Origin: Rhodospirillales bacterium
GTDB taxonomy: Bacteria > Pseudomonadota > Alphaproteobacteria > Micavibrionales > Micavibrionaceae
Direction of reading: 5' to 3'
NCBI GenBank assembly: GCA_020638155.1
Contig: JACKJB010000005.1
Coordinates: forward strand, 62,001 to 126,000
Length of the DNA: 64,000 bases
The notes under the pieces were generated by a model that made no database searches, was not told the DNA's origin, and saw only the letters and a list, made by a program, of their open reading frames with translations. The stretch's first letter is position 1; each line of letters begins with the position of its first letter. The translations under genes and the position numbers were made by a program. This document shows positions 33,894 to 41,963 of this stretch, piece after piece.

Positions 33894-34274
33894 ATGCCTG
33901 TTTTTGAGGAAGTATCACAAACGCAACGTCGTGCGCAGATTTCACATTTTCCGGGTTTGCCGGATTTAGAGAGCGCGTTCTGCACCGCAGCCTGGAATGC
34001 CGTTGAAATGCCATTGGAAGCGGTGATTGCGGCGACGGGGCAACAACATGCCACGGGCGTTAACAGCATATGGCCGTCTATTCATGTGACAGAGCCTTTG
34101 CGGCGGGTTTTCCAGGATATCGTTACACGTGCTATTCGTGATGAGGCCAAGCGTCTTGATGTTCCATTCCCCAACCATATTTATGAAGACGGCAATATGG
34201 ATTTGCTGCTGTCGCGCAGTTTGGGTCATGAACGTTTCGTTGCAGTTCATTTATATGATAGCAAACGCCCTTAA
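33894..34274 (+). CDS. Unassigned small protein
   Basis: A 126-residue soluble protein starting at ATG 33894, with AAGGAG at 33882-33887; an upstream in-frame ATG lies at 33852. It contains FPGLPDLESAFCTAAWNAVEMPLEAV and an aromatic C-terminal half (HERFVAVHLYDSK). I recognise no domain. It is convergent with the 34271-34870 gene, and both stop codons share the sequence TTAA at 34271-34274. Confidence 0.6.
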   Translation: MPVFEEVSQTQRRAQISHFPGLPDLESAFCTAAWNAVEMPLEAVIAATGQQHATGVNSIWPSIHVTEPLRRVFQDIVTRAIRDEAKRLDVPFPNHIYEDGNMDLLLSRSLGHERFVAVHLYDSKRP

Positions 34275-34870
34275 GGCCTGAGCTGGCGGGCCCCCCGCTG
34301 GATCACAGGAAATGCCACGACGTTATCGCCGTATGATTTTGCCTGTTCTACCAGTTCGCGGCTTTGGGCCGGGATGTTGAGGTGATCCAGTTCCAGTTCA
34401 GCCATATCGCGGTGATGATCGGCTTGCAGGCTCAGGATATCGCACAGGATTGCGGCGACGCAGTGATCTTCTTCCAGCTCGCTCATCGTGGCTTCGAGCA
34501 GGTCGCGCAGCGCCTCAAGGTCTTCAGGGATAAAGCACAGAAGTTCGCGGATCGACTCGCCGTCCATAGAAGCTGGGTTAGCTTCGTGCATTAACCAAAG
34601 CGGGCCGTATTCCTCGATAATCTGGGTGGCCTGCGCCTCCAGAGATTTGCTGATGAGCAGGTGATCGGTCGCCCGCGCGACATGCCGCGCGCACATGGCG
34701 ATGCAGAGTAGCGCCGTGTCCGGGCAAAGATCGAATAGAATTTCATTCATGGCGTGTTCCGCCACTTCATCGAGCTGCTCTTCATCATGCAGCATATGGT
34801 CGACGACGATCGGCACCACGAATTTTGCATGGAGCCGCGCCAGATCCTGGTTGCTTAGAGGATTAAACAT
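34271..34870 (-). CDS. Unassigned acidic helical protein
   Basis: A 199-residue soluble, strongly acidic protein, apparently all helical. It has cysteines in FDLCPDTALLCIAMCARH and in the AAILCDILSL segment, and many Glu/Asp/His residues. No signal peptide, membrane segment or recognised domain. The gene overlaps the convergent gene ending at 34274 by four bases. It could be a regulatory or metal-binding protein, but the sequence does not decide. Confidence 0.6.
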   Translation of the reverse strand: MFNPLSNQDLARLHAKFVVPIVVDHMLHDEEQLDEVAEHAMNEILFDLCPDTALLCIAMCARHVARATDHLLISKSLEAQATQIIEEYGPLWLMHEANPASMDGESIRELLCFIPEDLEALRDLLEATMSELEEDHCVAAILCDILSLQADHHRDMAELELDHLNIPAQSRELVEQAKSYGDNVVAFPVIQRGARQLRP

Positions 34871-35096
34871 TGCCCTTACCGTCCTTTATTCGTTCTTTGT
34901 CCCACACACGTAATATTTCCTGTTCGATCTTTTTTTGATCGTTACAGCTTCATTTTTAACCGGCAGGAATGAAAATCCCCTTAACGAAGTAAAGAATTTT
35001 ACCAATTACTATGGAAATTCAAGGGGCTGGCGGGTTGTTGAAGCCGCCGTCATGGACTAAGTTAGTGCCTGTTATGTGGATTTATAAGGAGTGCAG

Positions 35097-35564
35097 ATGA
35101 TGCGGCTTTCTGATTTTCGCCCGGTTTTTGTTTTGATGATGTGCCTGTGGTTAAGCGCTTGTGTCACTAACCCTGATACTCTGGAGCCGCCAAATGTAAC
35201 ACTTGCCAATATTGCGCCTGCCGGGGATATGACTTTGTTTGAGCAGCGCTATGATGTGACGCTGCGCGTTCAGAATCCGAACGATGCCGTTTTACCGGTC
35301 AAAGGGATCAGCTATGCAATCAGCTTAAACGAGCAGGAATTTGCGCGCGGGGTCAGTGATGACGCGGTGCGTATTCCGGCCCTTGGTGAAGAGCTGGTCA
35401 AGGTGACGGTGGCCAGCAGTCCGCTCGACTGGCTGCGCCAGATCGGCCAGCTGCAAAATAACCCGGCTTTTAGCCCGTCTTATAGTGTGCAGGGGAAATT
35501 ATATTTGCAGGGTTACGGCGATAAGGTGCTGCCGTTTTCCCAGGCCGGGAAGTTTATGCCGTAG
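35097..35564 (+). CDS. LEA type 2 family lipoprotein
   Basis: A 155-residue predicted lipoprotein starting at ATG 35097, with AAGGAG upstream. The lipobox LSAC lies about residue 21. The mature part matches the LEA_2/WHy-type beta domain: FEQRYDVTLRVQNPNDAVLPVKGISYAI, FARGVSD, and VKVTVASSPLDW. Such domains occur in desiccation-related proteins but many bacterial ones are uncharacterised. It is a single gene behind a 220-base gap that holds a short hairpin (CGATC/GATCG) but no recognised regulatory element. Confidence 0.85.
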   Translation: MMRLSDFRPVFVLMMCLWLSACVTNPDTLEPPNVTLANIAPAGDMTLFEQRYDVTLRVQNPNDAVLPVKGISYAISLNEQEFARGVSDDAVRIPALGEELVKVTVASSPLDWLRQIGQLQNNPAFSPSYSVQGKLYLQGYGDKVLPFSQAGKFMP

Positions 35565-35628
35565 TGGCCTTTACAGGCTTTCGGACTGACAAGAGAAAAG
35601 AAAAAGACTCGGGCAAGAGAGGCCGAAA

Positions 35629-35868
35629 ATGAGCGATGTACGGGAAACCGATATAAAAACGATCTTTAATATTATCGCCAAAGCCAATGACGGGCGCGTT
35701 CCCAAAAGAAGCGCGGTCGAGTTCTTTTTAGATGCGGTTTATATCAATATGTTCAAACTTAATCCCGGGGAGCAGCCGGAAGCGCCGGTGATCTGTGATG
35801 AGGATGAAGGGCGGCGGCATCTTGATTGCTCTATCGCCGGGATGCAGTTTAAGGTCGGTTTAAAGTGA
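35629..35868 (+). CDS. Small unassigned protein
   Basis: A 79-residue protein with mixed helix and charged residues, beginning MSDVRETDIKTIFNIIAKAND and ending GMQFKVGLK. No signal peptide, membrane segment or recognised domain. It lies about 65 bases after the LEA2 gene on the same strand and may share its transcript. It overlaps the dubious antisense frame at 35849. Confidence 0.5.
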   Translation: MSDVRETDIKTIFNIIAKANDGRVPKRSAVEFFLDAVYINMFKLNPGEQPEAPVICDEDEGRRHLDCSIAGMQFKVGLK

Positions 35869-36175
35869 GTGAGATGCCCGGTGTGGTTTGTGTAATCCAC
35901 GGGGACGCTTTGTGCAGGAACGTTTGAAATTCCTGTGTTTGGGCGAATTTTTCTGTCGCCATAATGGTTATGATCCTGCTGTTGTCTCTCGGATCGGCAG
36001 GACTGTTAAATTCGATAAGGCAATCAAAATGCGTGTTGTGCCGATCAAAAGCGGGGTTTTCAACGATGTCCGCCAGGGGTGATCCATAGCGGGATGTATC
36101 GTTATGCCAGTAAGAGGGCAGGCATTTTTCCTGCCATTCACCATAGCCCGCATCGTAATGCCGCCGGAAGAGCAA
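35849..36175 (-). CDS. Doubtful 108-residue reading frame
   Basis: A minus-strand frame with no ATG near its 5' end, starting only at TTG 36175, and an in-frame TAA about 30 bases further upstream. The sequence looks protein-like (WQEKCLPSYWHNDTSRYG, ADIVENPAFDRHN), so it may be a real but diverged or truncated gene, or a remnant. It overlaps the 3' end of the plus-strand gene by 20 bases. No family is recognised. Confidence 0.3.
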   Translation of the reverse strand: MLFRRHYDAGYGEWQEKCLPSYWHNDTSRYGSPLADIVENPAFDRHNTHFDCLIEFNSPADPRDNSRIITIMATEKFAQTQEFQTFLHKASPWITQTTPGISLTLNRP

Positions 36176-36311
36176 ACTGTTGAAAAAACGGCAGATGATT
36201 TAAATAAAGCCGGTGTGAGTTCAGTTACAATAAAACCGGTTATCTAATCTTTCTTTTCCTCTTTATTTATGCCATAAAATACCCCTTGAGAACAAAAGGG
36301 GAATATTTCGC

Positions 36312-37835
36312 GTGGTCGCACGGGTTAATACGGTCGCCTTTCAAGGCGTAGACGTTCAGAATGTGGACGTACAGGTGCAGATCAGTAACGGGATGCCTGC
36401 CTTCACCATTGTCGGTTTGCCAGATAAGGCGGTGGCGGAAAGTAAGGAGCGGGTACGGGCGGCGTTGCATGCGCTGGGGATTGCGTTGCCGCCGAAACGG
36501 CTGACGGTCAATCTGGCGCCTGCCGATGTGGCCAAGGAAGGCAGTCATTATGATTTGCCGATTGCGCTGGGGCTGCTGGCGGCGATGGAGATTTTACCCA
36601 AAGAGGAGCTGGCGCGCTGTGTCGTGCTGGGGGAATTATCGCTGGATGCGGCGATCCGCCCGGTGGCCGGGGTGCTTCCGGCAGCGATGCATGCGGCGGG
36701 CAATGATAACGGGCTGATCTGCCCGGCTGCTTGTGGCGGGGAGGCTGCGTGGGCCGGGGATCTGGATATCTTGGCACCGCGGGATCTATTGCAGCTTATC
36801 AACCATATGAAAGGGACGCAGGTGCTCGGGCGGCCCGAAGCGGCGCTGGCATCGGACGAGTCAAGCCCTGTACGTGTGCCGGATCTTGCGGACGTACGGG
36901 GGCAGGAAACCGCCAAGCGGGCGCTGGAGATCGCGGCGGCGGGCGGGCATAACATGCTTATGAGCGGGCCGCCGGGTTCGGGGAAATCGATGTTGGCGTC
37001 GTGCCTGCCGGGGATTTTACCGCCGCTTTCACCCGCCGAAGCGCTTGAAGTGTCAATGATCCATTCGCTGGCCGGGACGCTGCCGGAGGGCGGGCTGATG
37101 AAAACCCGGCCGTTTCGCGATCCGCATCATTCGGCTTCACTGCCGGCGCTGATCGGCGGCGGGCAGAAGGCGAAGCCGGGGGAAATCTCGCTTGCGCATC
37201 GCGGGGTACTGTTTTTGGATGAATTGCCGGAATTTGCGCGCGGGACGCTCGAAGCGCTGCGCCAGCCGCTGGAAAGCGGGCGGGCGCTGGTGGCGCGGGT
37301 GAACCAGCATGTCACGTACCCGGCACGATTCCAGCTGATCGCGGCGATGAATCCGTGCCGCTGCGGTAATCTCGGTGATCCGGATTTAGAGTGTACGCGC
37401 GCGCCGCGCTGCGCGGTGGATTACCAGGCCAAGCTGTCCGGGCCGCTTTTGGACCGGATTGATTTGCGGGTTGAAGTCCCGGCAGTGTCGATTGCCGATA
37501 TTACCGGGCCGCAGGACGGCGAGTCTTCACAAACCGTGCGGGCGCGGGTGATGCGGGCACAGCAGGTCCAGCAGGCGCGGATGGGGGCGGGCGCCGGGGA
37601 TTTGCCGGTTTTGAACGCGTTTTTACCGGCGGACGATTTAGAGAAAATCGTTGTTTTACAATCTGATAGTAGTGAATTATTGAAAAGCGCGGCAGAAAAG
37701 CTTAAGCTCTCCGCCCGTGCCTATTACAGGCTGCTGCGCGTGGCGCGCACGATCGCCGATCTGGCGGGAGCGGAGACGGTCGGAAAAGACCATGTGGCCG
37801 AAGCGCTGAGTTACCGGCCGTTAAAAATGAACTGA
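36312..37835 (+). CDS. YifB/ComM-type Mg-chelatase-like AAA+ ATPase
   Basis: A 507-residue ATPase starting at GTG 36312. The family is linked to natural transformation as a branch-migration helicase (ComM), though many hosts are not transformable. The N-terminal domain is related to Lon-type folds (SKERVRAALHALGI, LPIALGLLAAM), followed by Walker A GPPGSGKSM, Walker B GVLFLDELPEF, a MNPCRCG motif and a C-terminal helical segment. Length is typical. It is a single-gene unit; no other competence gene is nearby. Confidence 0.92.
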   Translation: MVARVNTVAFQGVDVQNVDVQVQISNGMPAFTIVGLPDKAVAESKERVRAALHALGIALPPKRLTVNLAPADVAKEGSHYDLPIALGLLAAMEILPKEELARCVVLGELSLDAAIRPVAGVLPAAMHAAGNDNGLICPAACGGEAAWAGDLDILAPRDLLQLINHMKGTQVLGRPEAALASDESSPVRVPDLADVRGQETAKRALEIAAAGGHNMLMSGPPGSGKSMLASCLPGILPPLSPAEALEVSMIHSLAGTLPEGGLMKTRPFRDPHHSASLPALIGGGQKAKPGEISLAHRGVLFLDELPEFARGTLEALRQPLESGRALVARVNQHVTYPARFQLIAAMNPCRCGNLGDPDLECTRAPRCAVDYQAKLSGPLLDRIDLRVEVPAVSIADITGPQDGESSQTVRARVMRAQQVQQARMGAGAGDLPVLNAFLPADDLEKIVVLQSDSSELLKSAAEKLKLSARAYYRLLRVARTIADLAGAETVGKDHVAEALSYRPLKMN

Positions 37836-38032
37836 GCGGATAATCGCTATAATTATTGTTATTTATCAAAGCATTATGTTTTGACATAAATTTGTAAATT
37901 ATGATGCATTCAAGCTATAATATTAATGGTGGTAAAGGATTCTTAACCTTGGCGGTGATAGCATCCTTTTATAACGATAATATAAGAGCGCCCTTTTTGA
38001 AGGGGGCGGAACGTAGTGCGGGTGTATCGGAA

Positions 38033-39076
38033 ATGTCTTTTGTAGACCAGTTCAACCCATTGGCCAGTGAAGGCGAAGGTTTTTACACGCAGAGTGCGCG
38101 TGTAGACATGACGCCGGACGACGTTTTTGCCGATCTGAATGACGGCGCAGGCGGGCTGGATGATGTTGACCCGATCGAGGTGCTGATGGACCGTATGCGC
38201 AGCGGGTTTAAAGATCCGGTACAGGAAAGCGGCATGAATAGCGGGCCGCAGGCCGCGCAGCCGACCCCGGCGCAGCAGGCGGGTCTTAACCTCCAGCAAA
38301 GTTTCGACCGTGCTATGAGCGCGAACAGGCCGTTGCAGCATGCCACATCCGGCCAGACTTTCACGGCCAGCGGAACCGGGGCGCAGCGCCTTGATACGCA
38401 GATTAAAGGGCAGGAGCAAAATCTTGAGAAGCTGGAAGCCAATCTGCAGCAATTCAAAGATCTGAATCCGCAAAGCGATCCGGATCGGGCGCAGCCTGAA
38501 GCAGTCGCCGCCGAAGGCGGGCCGGGTATCGGCGCGGGCGCAGCCAAACTGGCGCTGAATGTGGCCGTGCCAATCCTGCCGATTGCGGCTGCGGTTGGCG
38601 GGCTTTTGAAAGAGGTGAGCGGTGCGGGGTCTTTTGTGACCTTTACCGAGTCGGCCAATAGCGGCTCGAGGCTTGAAAGCGATGCCGGGTATGGCGCTTC
38701 GGCTTCGGCAGTGCCGCGCAGCGATATCATGCAGCCGCAGCAAACGGTCGCTGTGGCACCGCCCGACCTGATGGGGAATATCAATCATATCGTCGAACCG
38801 GGTTTTGAGTGCAAGCCGGGTGAGTTTGATGTTGAAGAGATTCGCGATATCCAGGATCAGCTTGCCCAGTGGAAGCACGACACGCGCGAAGCCCGTCAGG
38901 CTTTCGAAAGCTGGAAGCAGGGTCCGCTGCAGGTTACCGATCTGAACGATGTCAAAGAGATCCCGGCAGAAGCGTTGAAGGCCAGCGGTGACCAGATGGC
39001 TAATCTGACCAGCGATAATCCGGCCCTGCGCGAGCAGCCGTTCGTGCTGACCAGCGGCGCGAAAATGATGGGTTAG
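38033..39076 (+). CDS. Low-complexity protein with hydrophobic centre, unassigned
   Basis: A 347-residue protein from ATG 38033; a 5' extension to 37901 would be atypical. The protein is Gln/Ala/Pro/Gly-rich with a short coiled coil (QIKGQEQNLEKLEANLQQF), a central hydrophobic Gly/Ala stretch (LALNVAVPILPIAAAVGGLL, about residues 180-200) and a charged C-terminal region (IRDIQDQLAQWKHDTREA). It has no N-terminal signal peptide. I do not recognise a family. Layout is reminiscent of the glycine-zipper protein at 17291, though not clearly homologous. Confidence 0.6.
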   Translation: MSFVDQFNPLASEGEGFYTQSARVDMTPDDVFADLNDGAGGLDDVDPIEVLMDRMRSGFKDPVQESGMNSGPQAAQPTPAQQAGLNLQQSFDRAMSANRPLQHATSGQTFTASGTGAQRLDTQIKGQEQNLEKLEANLQQFKDLNPQSDPDRAQPEAVAAEGGPGIGAGAAKLALNVAVPILPIAAAVGGLLKEVSGAGSFVTFTESANSGSRLESDAGYGASASAVPRSDIMQPQQTVAVAPPDLMGNINHIVEPGFECKPGEFDVEEIRDIQDQLAQWKHDTREARQAFESWKQGPLQVTDLNDVKEIPAEALKASGDQMANLTSDNPALREQPFVLTSGAKMMG

Positions 39077-39199
39077 AATTTCGGGCGTTTTAAAAGTTTC
39101 TCCCCTGTTCCGCGGCGCTTTTATCCGTTATGATAAAACTATCTTTCATCCCGGCCCGACCGGCTGCGGTCGGCCCATAACTGATTTCTAAAATATACG

Positions 39200-40090
39200 A
39201 TGCGCTATTTTCTGGTTGTTTTATCTTTTTGTGTTCTTGCTTTCGCCGCGACCTTTAACGGGCCGCCGGCCTTTTCACAGCGGCATATGGGTTATTGCGA
39301 CCGCGCGGACAGTACGGCGGATACACTGGATTGTATTAACCGCCATAACCAGGATGTTCAGAAAAAACTCAACGATGTTTTTACCGATATCGCTGCCGGG
39401 CAAAGCGATGAAACCAAGGCTTTGTTGAATGATGCGCAGAAAAACTGGATTCCGTATCGTAACGCGCAGTGTGCGTGGGAAGCGTCTTTGACGGAGACGG
39501 CTTCGCTGAAAAGGGTTTACGAGCTGTCCTGCCTGACGGCGATGACGGACCGCCGGGTGGCGCTGCTGGAAGCCGTACAGTCGCGGGAAGCACAGGAAGA
39601 GCCACGCGAGTTCAGTGCGCAGCCGCGCTGGATGAATGCGCTGGCCCATGACCATCCACAGATTTTCTGGCGCTACGGCGAATGGAAGAGCGCCGATCTT
39701 GATTGTGACGGCCATGATGAGCAGGTTATGACGGGTCTGTCGGTGGCGCAGACACAGGAAGTTGTTATTGAGAAAGATGCTGTCAGTGAAGCGCAGCGGC
39801 AGGATATCGAGGTTGTGGTCGCGATTTCCGAGAACCCGCCGACGGGGCGGCCCAAGGCGGCGCTTTTACGGTTGCCGGTGACACCAAAGCTTGATACACC
39901 GCATATCTGCCGTCCGGCGATCCGGATCGATATCAAGGACCGCAAGACAGAGCAGGCTGATGACGAAGAGAAGATGGCCGGGGACGGTTGCAAGATGCTG
40001 GAAATCAGCGACCGTACGTGTACGCCTTTATCGATCAGCTGGGATGAAAAAAGTTATGTGCTGAACTTTATCAGCGCGTCCGGAGAATAA
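39200..40090 (+). CDS. LprI-like (DUF1311) exported protein
   Basis: A 296-residue exported protein. A signal peptide (VVLSFCVLAFAATFNG to AFS) precedes a domain of the lysozyme-inhibitor LprI N-terminal type (DUF1311): GYCDRADSTADTLDCINRHNQD, ALLNDAQKNWIPYRNAQCAWEAS and a YELSCLTAMTDRR helix, with several cysteines. A C-terminal domain of about 150 residues is unassigned and beta-rich with more cysteines. It is followed four bases later by the LOG gene, so the two are likely cotranscribed. Confidence 0.8.
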   Translation: MRYFLVVLSFCVLAFAATFNGPPAFSQRHMGYCDRADSTADTLDCINRHNQDVQKKLNDVFTDIAAGQSDETKALLNDAQKNWIPYRNAQCAWEASLTETASLKRVYELSCLTAMTDRRVALLEAVQSREAQEEPREFSAQPRWMNALAHDHPQIFWRYGEWKSADLDCDGHDEQVMTGLSVAQTQEVVIEKDAVSEAQRQDIEVVVAISENPPTGRPKAALLRLPVTPKLDTPHICRPAIRIDIKDRKTEQADDEEKMAGDGCKMLEISDRTCTPLSISWDEKSYVLNFISASGE

Positions 40091-40094
40091 GATT

Positions 40095-40679
40095 ATGAGT
40101 GAGATTAAGAGCGTATGCGTTTATTGCGGGTCGTCCGCGCAGGTTGCGGAAGGATTTAAGCAGGCCGCCAGTGCGCTTGGAGAAATTTTTGCGCAGGCCG
40201 GGATCCGGGTTGTGTTCGGCGGGGGCCGAGTCGGCCTGATGGGGCTGGTTTCCGATGCGACGATGGAACATGGCGGTACGGTGATCGGGATTATCCCGGA
40301 ACATATCGCCGAGAAAGAGATTGCGCATAGCGGGCTGACCGAGCTTCATGTCGTGGAAACGATGCATGAGCGTAAGCAGATGATGGTTGACCGCGCCGAT
40401 GCGTTTATCATCCTGCCCGGCGGTCTTGGGACGATGGATGAGTTTTTCGAGATCTTTACCTGGTGGCAGCTGGGCCTGCATGACAAGCCGATCATTATTG
40501 TGAATCTGGACGGATATTGGGATTCGCTGCTGGCGCTGGTTGATAATATTATTACTCAGGGCTTTGCCCGGCCTGCGGACCGCGAGTACTTAACGGTTAT
40601 TAACAGGATTGATGAGGTGCTTGATGCGCTGGAGCGTGCGCCGCAGGAAAAGATCGATGTGAAAACCAAGTGGATATGA
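40095..40679 (+). CDS. LOG family protein (TIGR00730, cytokinin-riboside phosphoribohydrolase-like)
   Basis: A 194-residue cytosolic protein of the LOG/TIGR00730 Rossmann family, which cleaves nucleoside 5'-monophosphates to free base and ribose 5-phosphate. It has VYCGSSAQ at the start, VFGGGRVGLMGLV, ERKQMM, and the catalytic motif PGGLGTMDEFFE. Length matches the family. It follows the LprI-like gene by four bases. The substrate in this organism is unknown. Confidence 0.93.
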   Translation: MSEIKSVCVYCGSSAQVAEGFKQAASALGEIFAQAGIRVVFGGGRVGLMGLVSDATMEHGGTVIGIIPEHIAEKEIAHSGLTELHVVETMHERKQMMVDRADAFIILPGGLGTMDEFFEIFTWWQLGLHDKPIIIVNLDGYWDSLLALVDNIITQGFARPADREYLTVINRIDEVLDALERAPQEKIDVKTKWI

Positions 40680-40857
40680 CACACATCTTTTCCATAAAAA
40701 TATCAAAAAATTCAAGCCGTTAAGGCTGAATTAATATCCTTTACGGCATTATATTAAGAGCGGAAGCAGGAATAAGGGCGTTCTTCCTGTCTGTTTTTGC
40801 TTTTGTCATGATATGGGGGCTGCTAAAGTGCCTTAAGCGTTTAAGGAATTTTACCAA

Positions 40858-41913
40858 GTGCAATATACTCACGATACAAATCAGGCCAGCGAATATGCGA
40901 TTGCCGCGATGGCGCGAATCAAGAAAGAAAAGCTCGCGCCCAGTCCTGAGATTTACGAGCTTTGGTATGTGTATTATTCCGGGCAAAGTCCTGAAATGAC
41001 GCGGGCGCTGGATGTTCTTGTGGCCAATAAACAGAAGATCACCAATGAGCGCTGCAAGGAACTGCATCAGAGATTTTTGAGCGAGGCGCGCGATGAAGAT
41101 ATGGTACGCCGGGCCGGCGACCAGATTAACACGACCCTGAAAAGCGTTTCCGGTGCCGTTAAGGACGTCAAATCGGCGACGACCGAATACAGCACCAAGC
41201 TGGGCGGGGTCAGCGGCCAGATCCAGGGCGTGGACGATCCGGCGAAGTTGAAAAATATTCTCCAAACGGTCATGAACGATACCCAGAATATGATAAGCCA
41301 GAACCAGAAGCTGGAAGAGCAGCTGGATAAATCGTCCCTGGTGATGGAAGAACTGCAGCGCGATCTTGAAAATGTCCGCAAGGAGGCGCTGACTGACGGC
41401 CTGACCGGATTATCAAATCGCAAGGCATTCGATGCCGAGATTAAACGGATTGCCGCGGCAGCGGCAGAAAGCGGCGATGTTTTCTCTTTGCTGATGGTCG
41501 ATATCGATCATTTTAAAAGTTTCAATGATAATTTCGGCCACCAGATCGGCGACCAGGTTTTGCGGCTTGTCGCCCGTACGCTGACTGACGGGGTGAAGGG
41601 CCGCGATGTGGCGGCGCGTTACGGCGGTGAGGAATTTGCGATTATTCTTCCCGATACGCCTTTGCAGGCTGCGGTCACCGTGGGCGATGCGCTGCGCAAG
41701 GCTGTGGCCTCCAAAGATGTGATTAACCGGGGAACCGGGGAAAAGCTGAGCCGGATTACGATGTCGGTCGGCGCGGCTGAGTTTAATAAGGGCGAAGATA
41801 TCCGCGAGCTGATCGAGCGCGCCGATGCGGCACTCTATACTGCAAAACATAACGGCCGGAACCAGGTCGCCGCCGCCCCGACGCCGGGCAAGAAAAAGAA
41901 AAAAGAAGCCTGA
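40858..41913 (+). CDS. GGDEF-domain diguanylate cyclase
   Basis: A 351-residue protein starting at GTG 40858. The N-terminal about 165 residues are helical and likely regulatory (RRAGDQINTTLKSVSGAV, a coiled coil near 130-165). The GGDEF domain follows, with DGLTGLSNRKAFD, MVDIDHFKSFND and the catalytic RYGGEEF (about 254-260), so c-di-GMP synthesis is expected. The inhibitory RxxD site is KGRD here, with Lys in place of Arg, so feedback control may be weak. A Lys-rich tail (KKKKKKEA-like) ends the protein. No signal peptide or membrane segment. Confidence 0.92.
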   Translation: MQYTHDTNQASEYAIAAMARIKKEKLAPSPEIYELWYVYYSGQSPEMTRALDVLVANKQKITNERCKELHQRFLSEARDEDMVRRAGDQINTTLKSVSGAVKDVKSATTEYSTKLGGVSGQIQGVDDPAKLKNILQTVMNDTQNMISQNQKLEEQLDKSSLVMEELQRDLENVRKEALTDGLTGLSNRKAFDAEIKRIAAAAAESGDVFSLLMVDIDHFKSFNDNFGHQIGDQVLRLVARTLTDGVKGRDVAARYGGEEFAIILPDTPLQAAVTVGDALRKAVASKDVINRGTGEKLSRITMSVGAAEFNKGEDIRELIERADAALYTAKHNGRNQVAAAPTPGKKKKKEA

Positions 41914-41963
41914 TCTCTTATCCTCCCCTTGCCTTTTAGGGCACTTCGCCTTTATCTATAATC

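Noticed and set aside
40740..40800. Possible terminator AGGAA/TTCCT stem before the GGDEF gene
   Set aside because: Five-base stem with a long loop is too weak to support.
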